Assembly: GCA_964401385.1 (NCBI GenBank)
Contig: CAYNYF010000007.1
Location: forward strand, 1-64,000
Direction of reading: 5' to 3'
DNA from: CAYNYF01 sp964401385
GTDB lineage: Bacteria; Planctomycetota; Phycisphaerae; SM23-33
DNA length: 64,000 nucleotides
Shown here: positions 44,066-53,480 of the stretch, piece by piece
Layout: the number at the start of each line of letters is the position of its first letter
Numbering within the stretch: the stretch's first letter is position 1
Position numbers and translations under genes: made by a program
Notes under the pieces: generated by a model
Database searches by the model: none
What the model saw: only the letters and a program-made list of their open reading frames with translations
Told to the model about the DNA's origin: nothing

Positions 44066-46378
44066 ATGAGTAACAGGCTGGTGATGTCTGTCCGCCGTTC
44101 GGCATTACTAAACCGCCAACTCCCAGAGGAGCTGGCTGAGCTCTTGCGGCAGGAGGGAGTCGATCCTTCAAAGGCTTGGCTGTCCGCCGAGGCCGATCTG
44201 AACCTCTCCGGCGCATACGAGCGGGTCTTCCTGCTGGCCGAGTCGGATCGGCTGCTCACCGTCGCCCACCCGCGGGATGGATTTCCCAGGCCGATCCGCC
44301 TGGACATCCCCCGCCAGGCCCTCAAGGAAATCCGCACCCGCCGGGGCGTCGGCGGGGGGTTCCTGGAAGCCCTGGTCGAGGGCATCTACGTCGAGATCCT
44401 GGCCTATTCCAACGCCCAGGCGGACACCTTTCACAAGGTCTCCAAGAAACTCCAGGACTGGCTGGCCGGCAAGGAGGCTTCCACCGGTCCGGAGGACGAC
44501 TACGACCCGCGCAAGTGCCCCATCTGCGGCATGACCCTGCGCTTCAAGGGCGACACCTGCCCGCGGTGCGTGGATCGCGGCGCGATCTTGACGCGGGTGC
44601 TGCGGCTGATGAAGCCCTACACCGGTTGGGCGATCCTGATGTTCGCCCTGCTGATGGTCGTCGTCGCCCTGCAAATGATTCCCCCTCGCCTTCAGAAGCT
44701 GCTGGTGGACAAGGCCCTGCTGACCCCGGCAGAGCCGATCCCCCTGGCCACGCGAGAGATGTGGCTGTTCTGGCTGGTGCTGGCGTGGCTGGGCGTGCGC
44801 GTGCTGGCGAGCATCGGCCGCATGGTCAACGGGCGGCTGTCCAGCTTCGTCGCCACGCAGATCACCCACGACATGCGCAACTCCGTGCTGAGCCGGCTGA
44901 CCAACCTGAGCGTGAACTACCACGACAATAACAGCGTCGGCCGGCTCATCAGCCGGGTCAGCTACGACACGGAGGTCTTCGGACAGTTCGTCCGCCAGGT
45001 CACCCAGGGCTTCCTCGCGCAGATCGTCATGCTCACCGTCACCGGGGTGATGCTGTTCAGCATCTCCTGGAAGCTGGCGATGTGGACGCTGCTGCCGGCC
45101 CCGTTCGTTCTGCTGGCCAGCTCCTTCTACTGGCGCAGGCTATATCCGCGCTACCACCGGGTGTGGGACTCGCGCAGCCGGATGACCGGCTCGCTCAGCT
45201 CGATCCTCTCCGGCATCCGCGTGGTCAAGGCCTTCGGGCAGGAGCACAGGGAGCAGCAGCGATTCAGCCGCTCCAGTGGGTATTACCGCAACTCCTCCCG
45301 GAACGTGGCGTACGCCACCAGCATCTTCAACCCCTCCATGGCGTTTCTGTTCCAGGTCGGCGGGCTGGTCGCCTGGTACGTCGGCGGCGGGGAAATCATC
45401 CGGCAGGAGGGGCTCACGCTGGGCGGCCTGGTGGGCTTCTCGGCCTACCTGGGCATGTTCTACGCACCGCTGACGAACCTGACGCAACTGACCGACTGGC
45501 TGACGCGCTTCTTCACCGCCTCGCAGAGGACGTTCGAAATCATCGACACCGCGCCAGAGATCGTCGAGTCGGAAAACCCCAAGCCGCTGCCGGCGCCCCG
45601 CGGCGGCGTGGTCTTCGAGAACGTCACCTTCGGCTACAGCCGTCACGACCCGGTGATCAAGAACGTCTCCTTCGAGATCCGCCCCGGCGAGTACGTCGGC
45701 ATCGTCGGCAAGAGCGGCTCGGGCAAGACCACGCTGGTCAACCTGCTGGCCCGCTTCTACGACGTGGATGAGGGGCGGGTGCTCATCGACGGCGTGGACG
45801 TGCGCGAGCTGGACATCGAGGACGTGCGCAAGAGCATCGGCGTGGTTCTCCAGGAGCCTTTCCTGTTCCGCGGCACGATCTACGCGAACATCACCTACGG
45901 CCGGCGGGAGGCCACGCCCGAGCAGGTGATCGCCGCCGCCAAGGTCGCCAACTCCCACGACTTCATCTTGCGCCAGCCGCTCGGCTACGACACCTGGGTC
46001 GGCGAGCGCGGAGCGGGGCTTTCCGGCGGCGAAAAGCAGAGGGTCTCCATCGCCCGGGCGCTGCTGTACGACCCGAAGATCCTCGTCCTCGACGAGGCCA
46101 CCAGCAACGTCGACACCGAGAGCGAGCAGCTCATCCAGAAGGCCCTGGGGCGGGTCACGACCGGGCGAACCACCATCGCCATCGCCCATCGCCTCAGCAC
46201 GCTGAAAAGCGCAAACCACATCCTCGTCGTGGACGGCGGGCAAATCGTCGAGCAAGGCAGCCATGAGGAACTCATGGAACGGGGGGGACTGTACCACCGC
46301 CTGGTGAAGATCCAGACGGAGCTTTCCCGCGAGCCCACGGTGGACCGCCTGGCCGAAGAGGACCGGCGAAAGAAATGA
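44066..46378 (+). CDS. ABC exporter with N-terminal PH-like and zinc-ribbon extension
   Basis: 770 residues. Residues ~1-150 form a soluble extension with beta character (YERVFLLAESDRLLTVAHP) ending in a zinc ribbon, CPICGMTLRFKGDTCPRC (~150-167). Six membrane helices follow (~180-460), then the nucleotide-binding domain: Walker A GKSGSGKTTL (~550), Q loop, signature LSGGEKQRVSIARALL, Walker B ILVLDEATSNVD and an H-loop AIAHRLS. This is a half-size exporter that should dimerise. The stop overlaps the start of the DUF1854 gene (ATGA). ABC proteins paired with DUF1854 are named cyanophycin-associated in some annotations; no cyanophycin synthetase is visible here. Confidence 0.93.
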   Translation: MSNRLVMSVRRSALLNRQLPEELAELLRQEGVDPSKAWLSAEADLNLSGAYERVFLLAESDRLLTVAHPRDGFPRPIRLDIPRQALKEIRTRRGVGGGFLEALVEGIYVEILAYSNAQADTFHKVSKKLQDWLAGKEASTGPEDDYDPRKCPICGMTLRFKGDTCPRCVDRGAILTRVLRLMKPYTGWAILMFALLMVVVALQMIPPRLQKLLVDKALLTPAEPIPLATREMWLFWLVLAWLGVRVLASIGRMVNGRLSSFVATQITHDMRNSVLSRLTNLSVNYHDNNSVGRLISRVSYDTEVFGQFVRQVTQGFLAQIVMLTVTGVMLFSISWKLAMWTLLPAPFVLLASSFYWRRLYPRYHRVWDSRSRMTGSLSSILSGIRVVKAFGQEHREQQRFSRSSGYYRNSSRNVAYATSIFNPSMAFLFQVGGLVAWYVGGGEIIRQEGLTLGGLVGFSAYLGMFYAPLTNLTQLTDWLTRFFTASQRTFEIIDTAPEIVESENPKPLPAPRGGVVFENVTFGYSRHDPVIKNVSFEIRPGEYVGIVGKSGSGKTTLVNLLARFYDVDEGRVLIDGVDVRELDIEDVRKSIGVVLQEPFLFRGTIYANITYGRREATPEQVIAAAKVANSHDFILRQPLGYDTWVGERGAGLSGGEKQRVSIARALLYDPKILVLDEATSNVDTESEQLIQKALGRVTTGRTTIAIAHRLSTLKSANHILVVDGGQIVEQGSHEELMERGGLYHRLVKIQTELSREPTVDRLAEEDRRKK

Positions 46379-46926
46379 CCGAGCCCAACCAAAATCCCGA
46401 CGCCGGCACGCCCGACCCGACGCAGGTGCGCTTCCTCACGCCGGAACTCTGCCGCATCCACCTCGGCAGCCACGGCGCCCTGCACGTGACCGTCAAGGAC
46501 GAGCGAATCTACGGCGGCGTCTACGCGGTCCATGGCTTTCCCGTCGGCTACCCCCAGGGGTACATCTCGCTGATCTACACCGGCGGCGAAGCCGGCGACA
46601 TTGAAATCGGAATCATCCGCGACCTGGGCGAGTTCCCGCCGGACGACGCCGAGCTGATCCGCGAGGCCCTGCGCCGCCGGTTCTTCGTCCACACCATCAC
46701 CAGGATCCGCCACATCGGATGGAAGTACGGCTACATCAACATGGAGGTGGACACCGACAAGGGGCCGGTGAGCTTCATGATGCGAGGGCGGCACAACAAC
46801 GCCGTGGATTTCGGCCCAAAGGGAAAGGTCCTCATCGACGTCGACGACAACCGCTACCTCATCCCCGACGTGGAACAACTCCCCACCCGACAGAAGCACG
46901 ACTTCCGGCGCTACATCTACTGGTGA
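46375..46926 (+). CDS. DUF1854 family protein
   Basis: 183 residues, soluble, beta-rich. The family pattern is clear in FLTPELCRIHLGSHGALHVT, a central EIGIIRDLGEFPPDDAELI, then TRIRHIGWKYGYINMEVDTD and RYLIPDVEQLP. DUF1854 proteins are regularly encoded next to an ABC exporter, as here with a 4-nt overlap, so it is probably a cytoplasmic accessory of the transporter. Its second half resembles a regulatory beta domain. The transported compound is unknown. Confidence 0.92.
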   Translation: MTEPNQNPDAGTPDPTQVRFLTPELCRIHLGSHGALHVTVKDERIYGGVYAVHGFPVGYPQGYISLIYTGGEAGDIEIGIIRDLGEFPPDDAELIREALRRRFFVHTITRIRHIGWKYGYINMEVDTDKGPVSFMMRGRHNNAVDFGPKGKVLIDVDDNRYLIPDVEQLPTRQKHDFRRYIYW

Positions 46927-47057
46927 CACAAGCTCGTGGATCGGTTAATCAGTGGATCGCCGCCCGCCTCTGGCAGGGGCTCTGGCCGCGCCGCAACAGG
47001 CAAGAGGGTCCAGCCCGTCGAGACCGGCCGGAAGTGATGCAAAGGAGCATCGTCACG

Positions 47058-49949
47058 ATGGACGAAAGCAGGAGCATTCAGTTGCGGCGCGACCTGGCAA
47101 ATCTCACCTCCCGCAGGAGCCACATGGCCGAGAGGTTCCTGGCCGAGATGGAATTCGCCGAGGCCCTTGCCAGGTTGCAGCCCCGCAAGGCCGCCGCCTG
47201 GGAAAAGCTGATGGACCGGGCCTGGCGGACGGTGGCCGAGGCCGTCGCCTCCGGGCGGCTCAACCGCCTCAACAAGGCGGTGCGTACGGCCGAGGAGACC
47301 CTCGCCCCTCTCGGCGAGGCCGCCAAGACCTACACCGTCCACTGCGTCGGGCACGCCCACATCGACATGAACTGGATGTGGTCTTGGCCGGAAACCGTCG
47401 CCGTCACTAACGACACGTTCGTCACCGTGCTGAAGCTGATGGAGGAGTTCCCGGAGTTCTGCTTCTCCCAGAGCCAAGCCTCCGTCTACGCCATTGTGTG
47501 CGACTACGCCCCGGAGCTGCTGGAGCCCATTCGCCGCCGCGTGGCCGAGGGCCGCTGGGAGGTCACGGCCGTGCACTGGGTGGAGGGCGACAAGAACCTC
47601 GCCTGCGGCGAAAGCCTCGCCCGCCACATGCTCTACGCCCGGCGCTCCATGAAGGAGCTGTTCGCCCTGGAGCCCGAGGACGTGCCGCTGGACTGGGAGT
47701 GCGACACGTTCGGCCACGCCCATACGATCCCGACGATCATCACGGGCGGGGCGGCGCGCAGGTACTACATGTGCCGGGCGGGCATGCCGGAGAGGCCGCC
47801 GGTGTTCTGGTGGCAGGGGCCCGACGGGGCGCGCGTCCTGGTCTACTTCGACCGAACCGGCTACAACGGGCAGATCGACCCGCAGGTCATCGGGCACATG
47901 ATCGACTTCTGCGCCAAGACCGGCATCAACGACTACATGTGGGTCTACGGCGTGGGCGATCACGGCGGCGGCCCCACCCGGCGCGACATCCTGCGGGCGC
48001 GCGAGATGAACTCCTGGCCGATCTGGCCGAACTTCCGCCTGGGCACCGCCGGCAAGTTTTACGAGATCCTGGAGGCCCGCGGGCGGAAGTGGCCGGTGCT
48101 GGACGAGGAGATCAATTTCGAGTTCACCGGCTGCTACACCAGTCAGTCGGCGATCAAGCAGGCCAACCGGCTCGGCGAGAACTACTGCCTCGAGGCCGAG
48201 TCCGCCGCCGCCCTCGCCCTCAGCGCCGTCGGACGCGACTACCCCGCCGAGGCCCTGCGCCAGGCCTGGGTGGACGTCCTGTTCGGGCAGTTCCACGACA
48301 TCCTGCCGGGCTCGGGGGTGCACTGGACCCGACAGTATCAGGTGGGGCTCTTCCAGAAGGTCGCGGCCGCCACCAGCATGATCAAGACCCACTCGTACCG
48401 CGCCCTGGCGGCGGCGGTGGACACCTCCTTCGCCCAGGCCGAGCTGCCCGCGCCCCCGCCGGGCCGGGAGAGCACGGCCATGGGCGCCGGCGCCGGTCGC
48501 GGCGCCATGGTCGGGGGGCTCTCCCAGGCCGCCCACGTCAGCGACGGCCCCCGGCCGCTGGTCATCTTCAATCCGACGGCGTGGCAGCGGAGGGAAGTGG
48601 TCCAGGCGACGGTATGGGACGTGGACGACGGCCGCTCGCCCGGCCGGACCGGCGGCAAGAGCTTCGTCGTCCGCGGGCGCGACGGCAAGGTCATCGGCGC
48701 CCAGAGAATCGGCGCCGGCGACTACTGGGGGCACAAGTTCGTGGAGCTGGCCTTCCCCGCCGCCGTGGACGCCCTCGGCCACGCCGCCTATGCCGTCGAG
48801 ACCGGATCGGCCGGAGACGTGACCGGCGCCGTCAGCACCTACGAGGTGCCCATCCGCCACGAGCCGCACGCCCCGACCGCCCCGGCCATGGCTAACGAAC
48901 TGCTGGCCGTGGAGTTCGACTCCCTCACCGGCGGCGTGGTGAAGCTGCTGGACAAGACCACCGGAAAGGACCTGGCCGACAAGGCAAGCCCGCTGGGCGT
49001 GCTGGAATACATCCTGGAACGGCCGAGGGGGATGTCGGCCTGGACGATCAGCCAGACGCAGACGCGGCTGTACCCGCTGGCGGTTCAGAGCCTTCAATGG
49101 GTCCAGCGGGGCCCGCGCGTGGCCAGCCTCGCCGCCAGGGCGAGGGTGCGGTCCTCCGACGTGACCGTGACCTATACGCTCAAGGCCGGCCAGCCGTGGC
49201 TGGAGATCACCGTCGAAACCATGTGGCTCGAGCGCGGCGATCGCAGCATCGGCACGCCCTCGCTGCGAATGCGCTTTCCCCTGGCCCTGTCGCAGGCGAA
49301 GGGGCGCTACGAGATTCCGTTCGGCTCGATCGAGCGCGACCTCATCGCCGGGCAGGAGGTGCCCGCCCTGCGCTGGGCCGACGTGGTCGGAAACAACGGT
49401 CCGCAGACGGCCGGCTGCGCCCTCCTCAACGACAGCAAGTACGGGCACTCGCTGGAGGGATCGACCCTCCGGCTGACGCTCATCCGCTCCAGCTACGAGC
49501 CCGACCCGCTGCCGGAGATTCGCGAGCACACCATTCGCATGGCGGTGCTCCCGCACGGCAAGCCCCTGCCGACCGGCGACCTCGTGCGGCTGGGGGCGAG
49601 CTTCAACCACCCGCTCCAGGTCGTCAGCACCGACGCTCACAAGGGCCGCCTGCCGGCGGCGGGTGCGGCGGTTTCGTCCATCCGGCCGGCCAACATCGTC
49701 CTCTCGTCGGTCAAGAAGGCCGAGGCAGACGACGCCGTGGTCTTCCGGCTGTACGAAACCGACGGCCGGGCCGCCAACGCCAGGGTGGTCGTGGACGAAA
49801 CCCTGTGGGGAAGGCCCGCGGAGGCCGTGCAGGTCGACCTGCTCGAAAGACCGGTGAAGAATTCAACGGCCAAGGCGGGCAAGAACGCCTTCAGCGTGGC
49901 CGTCCCCGCCCACGGGATCGCGAGTGTGAAGGTGCACTTCGAGCGATAG
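47058..49949 (+). CDS. GH38 alpha-mannosidase
   Basis: 963 residues; ATG 47058 with aaaggag about 11 nt upstream (ATG 47037 and the longer frame from 46719 are less likely, the latter overlapping the DUF1854 gene). GH38 catalytic domain: VGHAHIDMNWMW (zinc His and Asp), WECDTFGHAHTIP with the nucleophile Asp, WVYGVGDHGGGPTRRD and FGQFHDILPGSGVHW. Middle and C-terminal beta domains follow from ~residue 490. No signal peptide is seen, so it is cytoplasmic like bacterial relatives that trim oligomannosides or glycan fragments. A Gly/Ala-rich insert occurs at ~470-490. No sugar transporter is adjacent. Confidence 0.95.
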   Translation: MDESRSIQLRRDLANLTSRRSHMAERFLAEMEFAEALARLQPRKAAAWEKLMDRAWRTVAEAVASGRLNRLNKAVRTAEETLAPLGEAAKTYTVHCVGHAHIDMNWMWSWPETVAVTNDTFVTVLKLMEEFPEFCFSQSQASVYAIVCDYAPELLEPIRRRVAEGRWEVTAVHWVEGDKNLACGESLARHMLYARRSMKELFALEPEDVPLDWECDTFGHAHTIPTIITGGAARRYYMCRAGMPERPPVFWWQGPDGARVLVYFDRTGYNGQIDPQVIGHMIDFCAKTGINDYMWVYGVGDHGGGPTRRDILRAREMNSWPIWPNFRLGTAGKFYEILEARGRKWPVLDEEINFEFTGCYTSQSAIKQANRLGENYCLEAESAAALALSAVGRDYPAEALRQAWVDVLFGQFHDILPGSGVHWTRQYQVGLFQKVAAATSMIKTHSYRALAAAVDTSFAQAELPAPPPGRESTAMGAGAGRGAMVGGLSQAAHVSDGPRPLVIFNPTAWQRREVVQATVWDVDDGRSPGRTGGKSFVVRGRDGKVIGAQRIGAGDYWGHKFVELAFPAAVDALGHAAYAVETGSAGDVTGAVSTYEVPIRHEPHAPTAPAMANELLAVEFDSLTGGVVKLLDKTTGKDLADKASPLGVLEYILERPRGMSAWTISQTQTRLYPLAVQSLQWVQRGPRVASLAARARVRSSDVTVTYTLKAGQPWLEITVETMWLERGDRSIGTPSLRMRFPLALSQAKGRYEIPFGSIERDLIAGQEVPALRWADVVGNNGPQTAGCALLNDSKYGHSLEGSTLRLTLIRSSYEPDPLPEIREHTIRMAVLPHGKPLPTGDLVRLGASFNHPLQVVSTDAHKGRLPAAGAAVSSIRPANIVLSSVKKAEADDAVVFRLYETDGRAANARVVVDETLWGRPAEAVQVDLLERPVKNSTAKAGKNAFSVAVPAHGIASVKVHFER

Positions 49950-49979
49950 CGCCATTGATTGAATTGGGGGAAGTGAAAG

Positions 49980-50810
49980 ATGGGCAGGAACAGCGCGGAG
50001 CTGCCAACGTTGCCGCCGCTGGGGCCGCCCCCGCTCCCCTGGGCCGACGCCCCATCCGTCACCGCCGCTTGGCTGCGCCGCGTCAGCCGCGCGCTGGTGA
50101 TCGGGATAGTTCTCATTCTAGCAACGATGGGGATCTGGGTTGCGTGGGTCGTCTCGGGGGCAATGGCGTCACGCGCGGCGTGGACCATGCTGGCGTCGAT
50201 CGCCCAGGCAGTGAGCATTTGGCTGTTGACCTGCCCGGAGCCGGGCAGGCGCGGCTGGCTTCAACGCCTACGATGGCTCTGCCGCCTGACCATGCTCGGC
50301 AGCGCGGGCGGGTATGTCCTGCTCGCTGCGCGGTCCTTTCGCCCAGACGCACTACCGATGGACACGACGACGCTCTCCACCATCACTCATGCCTGCAGGA
50401 CCCTCGCGGCGATCAGCGCTGCCGCCGGCGCCCGGTATTGCGAGCTGCTCGCCCGGCGCCTGGGCGATCCGACACTGGGTAAGCATTTCCGCTGGATGAG
50501 AATCCTTTGCATCATCTTACTGGCGCTGGCGATCCTACCGTTGCTTCGGGCGCTCGGCATTTCCGGCGGCCTACTGAAGCCAAGGCCGCGTAGCTCGAGC
50601 CAGGCCACCCAAACCACAGAGCCAAGCCATACCACGCAGCCCTCGCCGACGAGCTGGAATGCCCGTCTCCCCTGCTTCGGCCTGCTCGTACTGCCCCTTA
50701 GCCTCTGGTCATTCTGGATGGCATGGCGCTTGTTCCGGCTGCTGCGCACGACGGGGGCTCGGTTGGAGGCCGAGTACATCCAAGCCCGGGGGCCGCCAGA
50801 ACTTCTCTGA
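49980..50810 (+). CDS. Hypothetical membrane protein
   Basis: 276 residues; gggggaag precedes the ATG. A Pro-rich cytosolic start (PTLPPLGPPPLPW) leads to about six hydrophobic segments (~37-60, ~65-82, ~100-118, ~138-150, ~172-195, ~226-250). A Ser/Thr/Gln-rich loop lies at ~205-225. Fold and function not recognised. It follows the mannosidase by 30 bp on the same strand, so it may be co-transcribed. Codon use looks a little less GC-extreme than in the neighbours. Confidence 0.65.
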   Translation: MGRNSAELPTLPPLGPPPLPWADAPSVTAAWLRRVSRALVIGIVLILATMGIWVAWVVSGAMASRAAWTMLASIAQAVSIWLLTCPEPGRRGWLQRLRWLCRLTMLGSAGGYVLLAARSFRPDALPMDTTTLSTITHACRTLAAISAAAGARYCELLARRLGDPTLGKHFRWMRILCIILLALAILPLLRALGISGGLLKPRPRSSSQATQTTEPSHTTQPSPTSWNARLPCFGLLVLPLSLWSFWMAWRLFRLLRTTGARLEAEYIQARGPPELL

Positions 50811-50844
50811 TCGCGCCCGGTCAACGGATCCACCGGCCAAGTGA

Positions 50845-51003
50845 TCAACGCCCGCGGTTGACAACGGTGTCCGGCGGGGAGAGGTAGATGTAGTATCCCG
50901 AGCCGTGCTGGCTGCGATCGTGTCGGTACCAGAAATGCTCATACGGTGAATGCCCGCGGCGGCTGCAGACGGTGGGGTTGACCAGCACGATCAGCCGGTT
51001 GTG
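50845..51003 (-). pseudogene. Possible gene remnant in the 50811-51173 gap
   Basis: The 363-bp gap between the membrane protein and the amidase holds no intact gene. On the minus strand one frame, open from a TAG at 51006-51004 down to a TGA at 50847-50845, encodes 52 residues with protein-like composition, including HSPYEHFWYRHDRSQHGSGY and then YIYLSPPDTVV. No ATG or ribosome binding site starts it. The Tyr/His/Trp content is unlike a random GC-rich frame. I suspect the tail end of a decayed gene, but the source family is not recognised. Confidence 0.3.
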
Positions 51004-51173
51004 CTAGGTTTGGCGCATGCCGGCGTCCATGGCGCCGTACTCCTGCCGGGCGCCCCGGCCGAGAGCCGCGACGTCGGCTTGGGGGCAGCGACCGGCCTGG
51101 GGTGCCTGCTTTTGCCCTTGCCCGTCGAGGCAGGCGCCGATATGGTGCGGCCGAAGCTTGGCCAGGAGAGGAA

Positions 51174-52124
51174 TTGAGCAGAGCAGTGCGAAAAGGGGCC
51201 GCTGGAACCGCTTGCCTATTCTGCTGTGCTTTGCTTGCGGCCGGCTGCAACGGCCCCGAGCGACTTCATCCGGCGCATCAGATTCTCCAAGCCCCCGCCG
51301 AGACGATCAGCATCTACCAGCTCGCCGGCCGGCTGAAGCTGCGCCTGGCCGAGCAGAGCGAGCACCGCGCCACGCTGCGGGACAGCGCCAACGCCGTGAC
51401 GATCTTCGCCGACCCGGGCGGAGCGGTCTTCCTCAACGGCGCCCGGCTCGCCCACCACGGACCGATCGTCAAAGTCAATGGAATGCTGTTCGTGCCCGGC
51501 TCGATCGCGCCGACGATCCGCCCGCTCCTCCGCCCGGCCCGTCCCGGCATTGCACGCCGCAGGCCGCCGCCGGTCAAACGGCCTTCCCTGGGCACGGTCG
51601 TTCTGGATCCCGGGCACGGGGGGCGAGACCCCGGCGCCATCGGCTGCAACGGGATGTTCGAGAAGGAATGCGTGCTGGCGGTGGCCCTCCTGGTCCGGCG
51701 GCAACTGTCGGTCTCCAACGTCAAAGTCATCATGACCCGCCGGGACGACCGCTTCATCTCGCTGGAACGGCGGGCCGAGATCGCCAACCAGGCCGGGCCG
51801 GACCTGTTCGTGTCCATCCACGCCGACTCGGCCCCCAGCCGGGCCGCCCACGGGCATACCCTGTATCTGGCCGGCGGGGCGTCGGGGGAGTCCAAGGCGC
51901 TCGCCCGCTGCATTGACCGGCGGCTGACTGAAAAACGCATCAGCTCGCGCGGCGTCCGCCGGGCCAACTTCCGCGTGCTGGTGCAGACGACGTGCCCGGC
52001 CGTGCTAGTGGAGATCGGATATCTCTCCAATGATTCCGAGGCACGCCGGCTGGCGACGGGCGGACACCGCCAGGACGTCGCGGACGCCATCGCCGGCGGC
52101 ATCATCGACGCGCTGCGGCAATAG
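51174..52124 (+). CDS. N-acetylmuramoyl-L-alanine amidase, AmiC/Amidase_3 type, lipoprotein
   Basis: 316 residues from TTG 51174, which has aggagagg just upstream; GTG 51186 is an alternative and the ATG at 51102 would add an unlikely basic extension. The signal sequence ends in lipobox LLAAG|C. Residues ~35-120 look like a small substrate-binding beta domain. The Amidase_3 catalytic domain begins VVLDPGHGGRDPGAIG (zinc His), then EKECVLAVA (Glu), MTRRDDRFISL, DLFVSIHADS (second His) and VLVEIGYLSN (catalytic Glu). All zinc and catalytic residues are present. It cleaves the stem peptide from peptidoglycan in the periplasm. Confidence 0.92.
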   Translation: MSRAVRKGAAGTACLFCCALLAAGCNGPERLHPAHQILQAPAETISIYQLAGRLKLRLAEQSEHRATLRDSANAVTIFADPGGAVFLNGARLAHHGPIVKVNGMLFVPGSIAPTIRPLLRPARPGIARRRPPPVKRPSLGTVVLDPGHGGRDPGAIGCNGMFEKECVLAVALLVRRQLSVSNVKVIMTRRDDRFISLERRAEIANQAGPDLFVSIHADSAPSRAAHGHTLYLAGGASGESKALARCIDRRLTEKRISSRGVRRANFRVLVQTTCPAVLVEIGYLSNDSEARRLATGGHRQDVADAIAGGIIDALRQ

Positions 52125-52247
52125 CGCGCATGCGCGAAATCCCAAGCAGCAAATCTCAAACACATCAAACCACGAGAGCGCGGACTCCGCGCCTATATGT
52201 TCGGTCCTTGCCGCAAGCGCGGCCGGCGCGCTCGGAGACACAGCGCT

Positions 52248-53264
52248 CTAGAGGTCAATGAAGACCTTCATCGTCTTCGGGCCGGCCTGGTCGATGTGCC
52301 GGTACGCGCCGAGAAAGTCCGCGAAGTCGAAGTGTCTGCTCACCAGCGGATCGGTGACGATCCTGCCGGCCTCGATTGCGGCCACGGCGCCTTCGTAATC
52401 TTCCTTCTTGTACATCAACGTGCCGATGAGCGTCAGTTCGTGGTCTTGCACGAGGGCGAGGTCCACCGTCGGCTTCTCGCCGAACACGCCCACGACGACG
52501 ATCGTGCCGCCTTTGCTGACGTTCTCGACGGCCGCGGAGATCGCCTGCTCGGCGCCGGCGCACTCGAACGCCACGTCGAAGCCGTCCTTGCCGAAAACGC
52601 GCCCGGCGGCGGCGCCCAGCGATTCGGCGCCGGCGTTGGCGGTGCTGGCGATGCCGCAGCTTCGCGCCACCTCCAGTCGATACTCGCTCAAGTCTGTGAT
52701 CAGCACGTTGGCCCCGGCGGCGCGGGCGGCTTGGGCGGTGAGGTTGCCGATCGGCCCGGCCCCCAGCACGGCCACGTTCCGCCCCACGACCTCGCCGGCG
52801 CGGCCGACGGCGTGAACGGCCACGGAAACCGGCTCGACCAGCGCCCCCTGCTCGAAGCTGAACGAGGCCGGCAGCGGGATGACCTTCTCAACCCCGGTCA
52901 CGAACAGCTCTTGCGCCACTCCGTCTGCCTGAAAGCCCTGGACTTTGAGCTTCTCGCAGATGTGGTAGTCGCCGCGCCGGCACGGCCGGCAGGTGCCGCA
53001 GACGATCTGCGGCATGGCGGTGACCTTCTGCCCGGCCCGAAGGCCCGTCACGCCCGCCCCGACGGCCTCGACCACGGCGGCGAACTCGTGCCCCTGGATG
53101 ACCGGATACGAGGTGTACGGGTGCCGACCGTGCCAGACGTGCACGTCCGAGCCGCAGATGCCGATCCGCTTGATCCGCAGTAGCACCTCGCCCGCGCCCG
53201 GGACGGGCGCATCGGCGGCGCGGAATTCAATTTTCCCCGGCGCGACCATGACGGCCTGCTTCAT
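52248..53264 (-). CDS. Zinc-dependent sorbitol/threonine dehydrogenase-like enzyme
   Basis: 338 residues from ATG 53264, with gaggagg 9 nt upstream; the 33-codon extension to 53363 is discounted. MDR superfamily: IGICGSDVHVWHG (catalytic zinc Cys), QGHEFAAVVE (His-Glu), structural zinc Cys in CGTCRPCRRGDYHIC, Rossmann motif VAVLGAGPIGNLTAQ, and Asp after it (ITDLSEYR) suggesting NAD preference. Likely a polyol or sugar dehydrogenase. It is divergent from the small gene at 53481 and convergent with the amidase (123-bp gap). Confidence 0.93.
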   Translation of the reverse strand: MKQAVMVAPGKIEFRAADAPVPGAGEVLLRIKRIGICGSDVHVWHGRHPYTSYPVIQGHEFAAVVEAVGAGVTGLRAGQKVTAMPQIVCGTCRPCRRGDYHICEKLKVQGFQADGVAQELFVTGVEKVIPLPASFSFEQGALVEPVSVAVHAVGRAGEVVGRNVAVLGAGPIGNLTAQAARAAGANVLITDLSEYRLEVARSCGIASTANAGAESLGAAAGRVFGKDGFDVAFECAGAEQAISAAVENVSKGGTIVVVGVFGEKPTVDLALVQDHELTLIGTLMYKKEDYEGAVAAIEAGRIVTDPLVSRHFDFADFLGAYRHIDQAGPKTMKVFIDL

Positions 53265-53369
53265 TGCGATTTCCTCCTCGCGACAATTCATTATTCTTCG
53301 GCGCGGCCGCCGGCACAACCCCGCCGCGGCGCAAAGAGATGCCCGCTTCGCCGCGCCGGCCACCCATTT

Positions 53370-53398
53370 TTGCCATATCGAAATGCAAATCGTAGAGT
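53370..53398 (+). promoter_or_regulatory. Candidate promoter for the 61-residue gene
   Basis: TTGCCA (53370-53375, 5 of 6 to the -35 consensus) and TAGAGT (53393-53398, 4 of 6 to the -10 consensus) are separated by exactly 17 bp in an A+T-richer patch of the 216-bp divergent gap. It would give a leader of about 75 nt before the ATG at 53481. Confidence 0.42.
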
Positions 53399-53480
53399 TT
53401 TCAAGGAAAAGCGTCAGCCTCCATCGACCGATGTAACGCCTGTTGATGTTCCGCCAACGGAGGATCCGTGGAGACGGTCA

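Noticed and set aside
46719..47057. A 113-codon upstream extension of the mannosidase frame.
   Set aside because: It overlaps the DUF1854 gene out of frame and has no mannosidase-like sequence; the ATG at 47058 has a good ribosome binding site.
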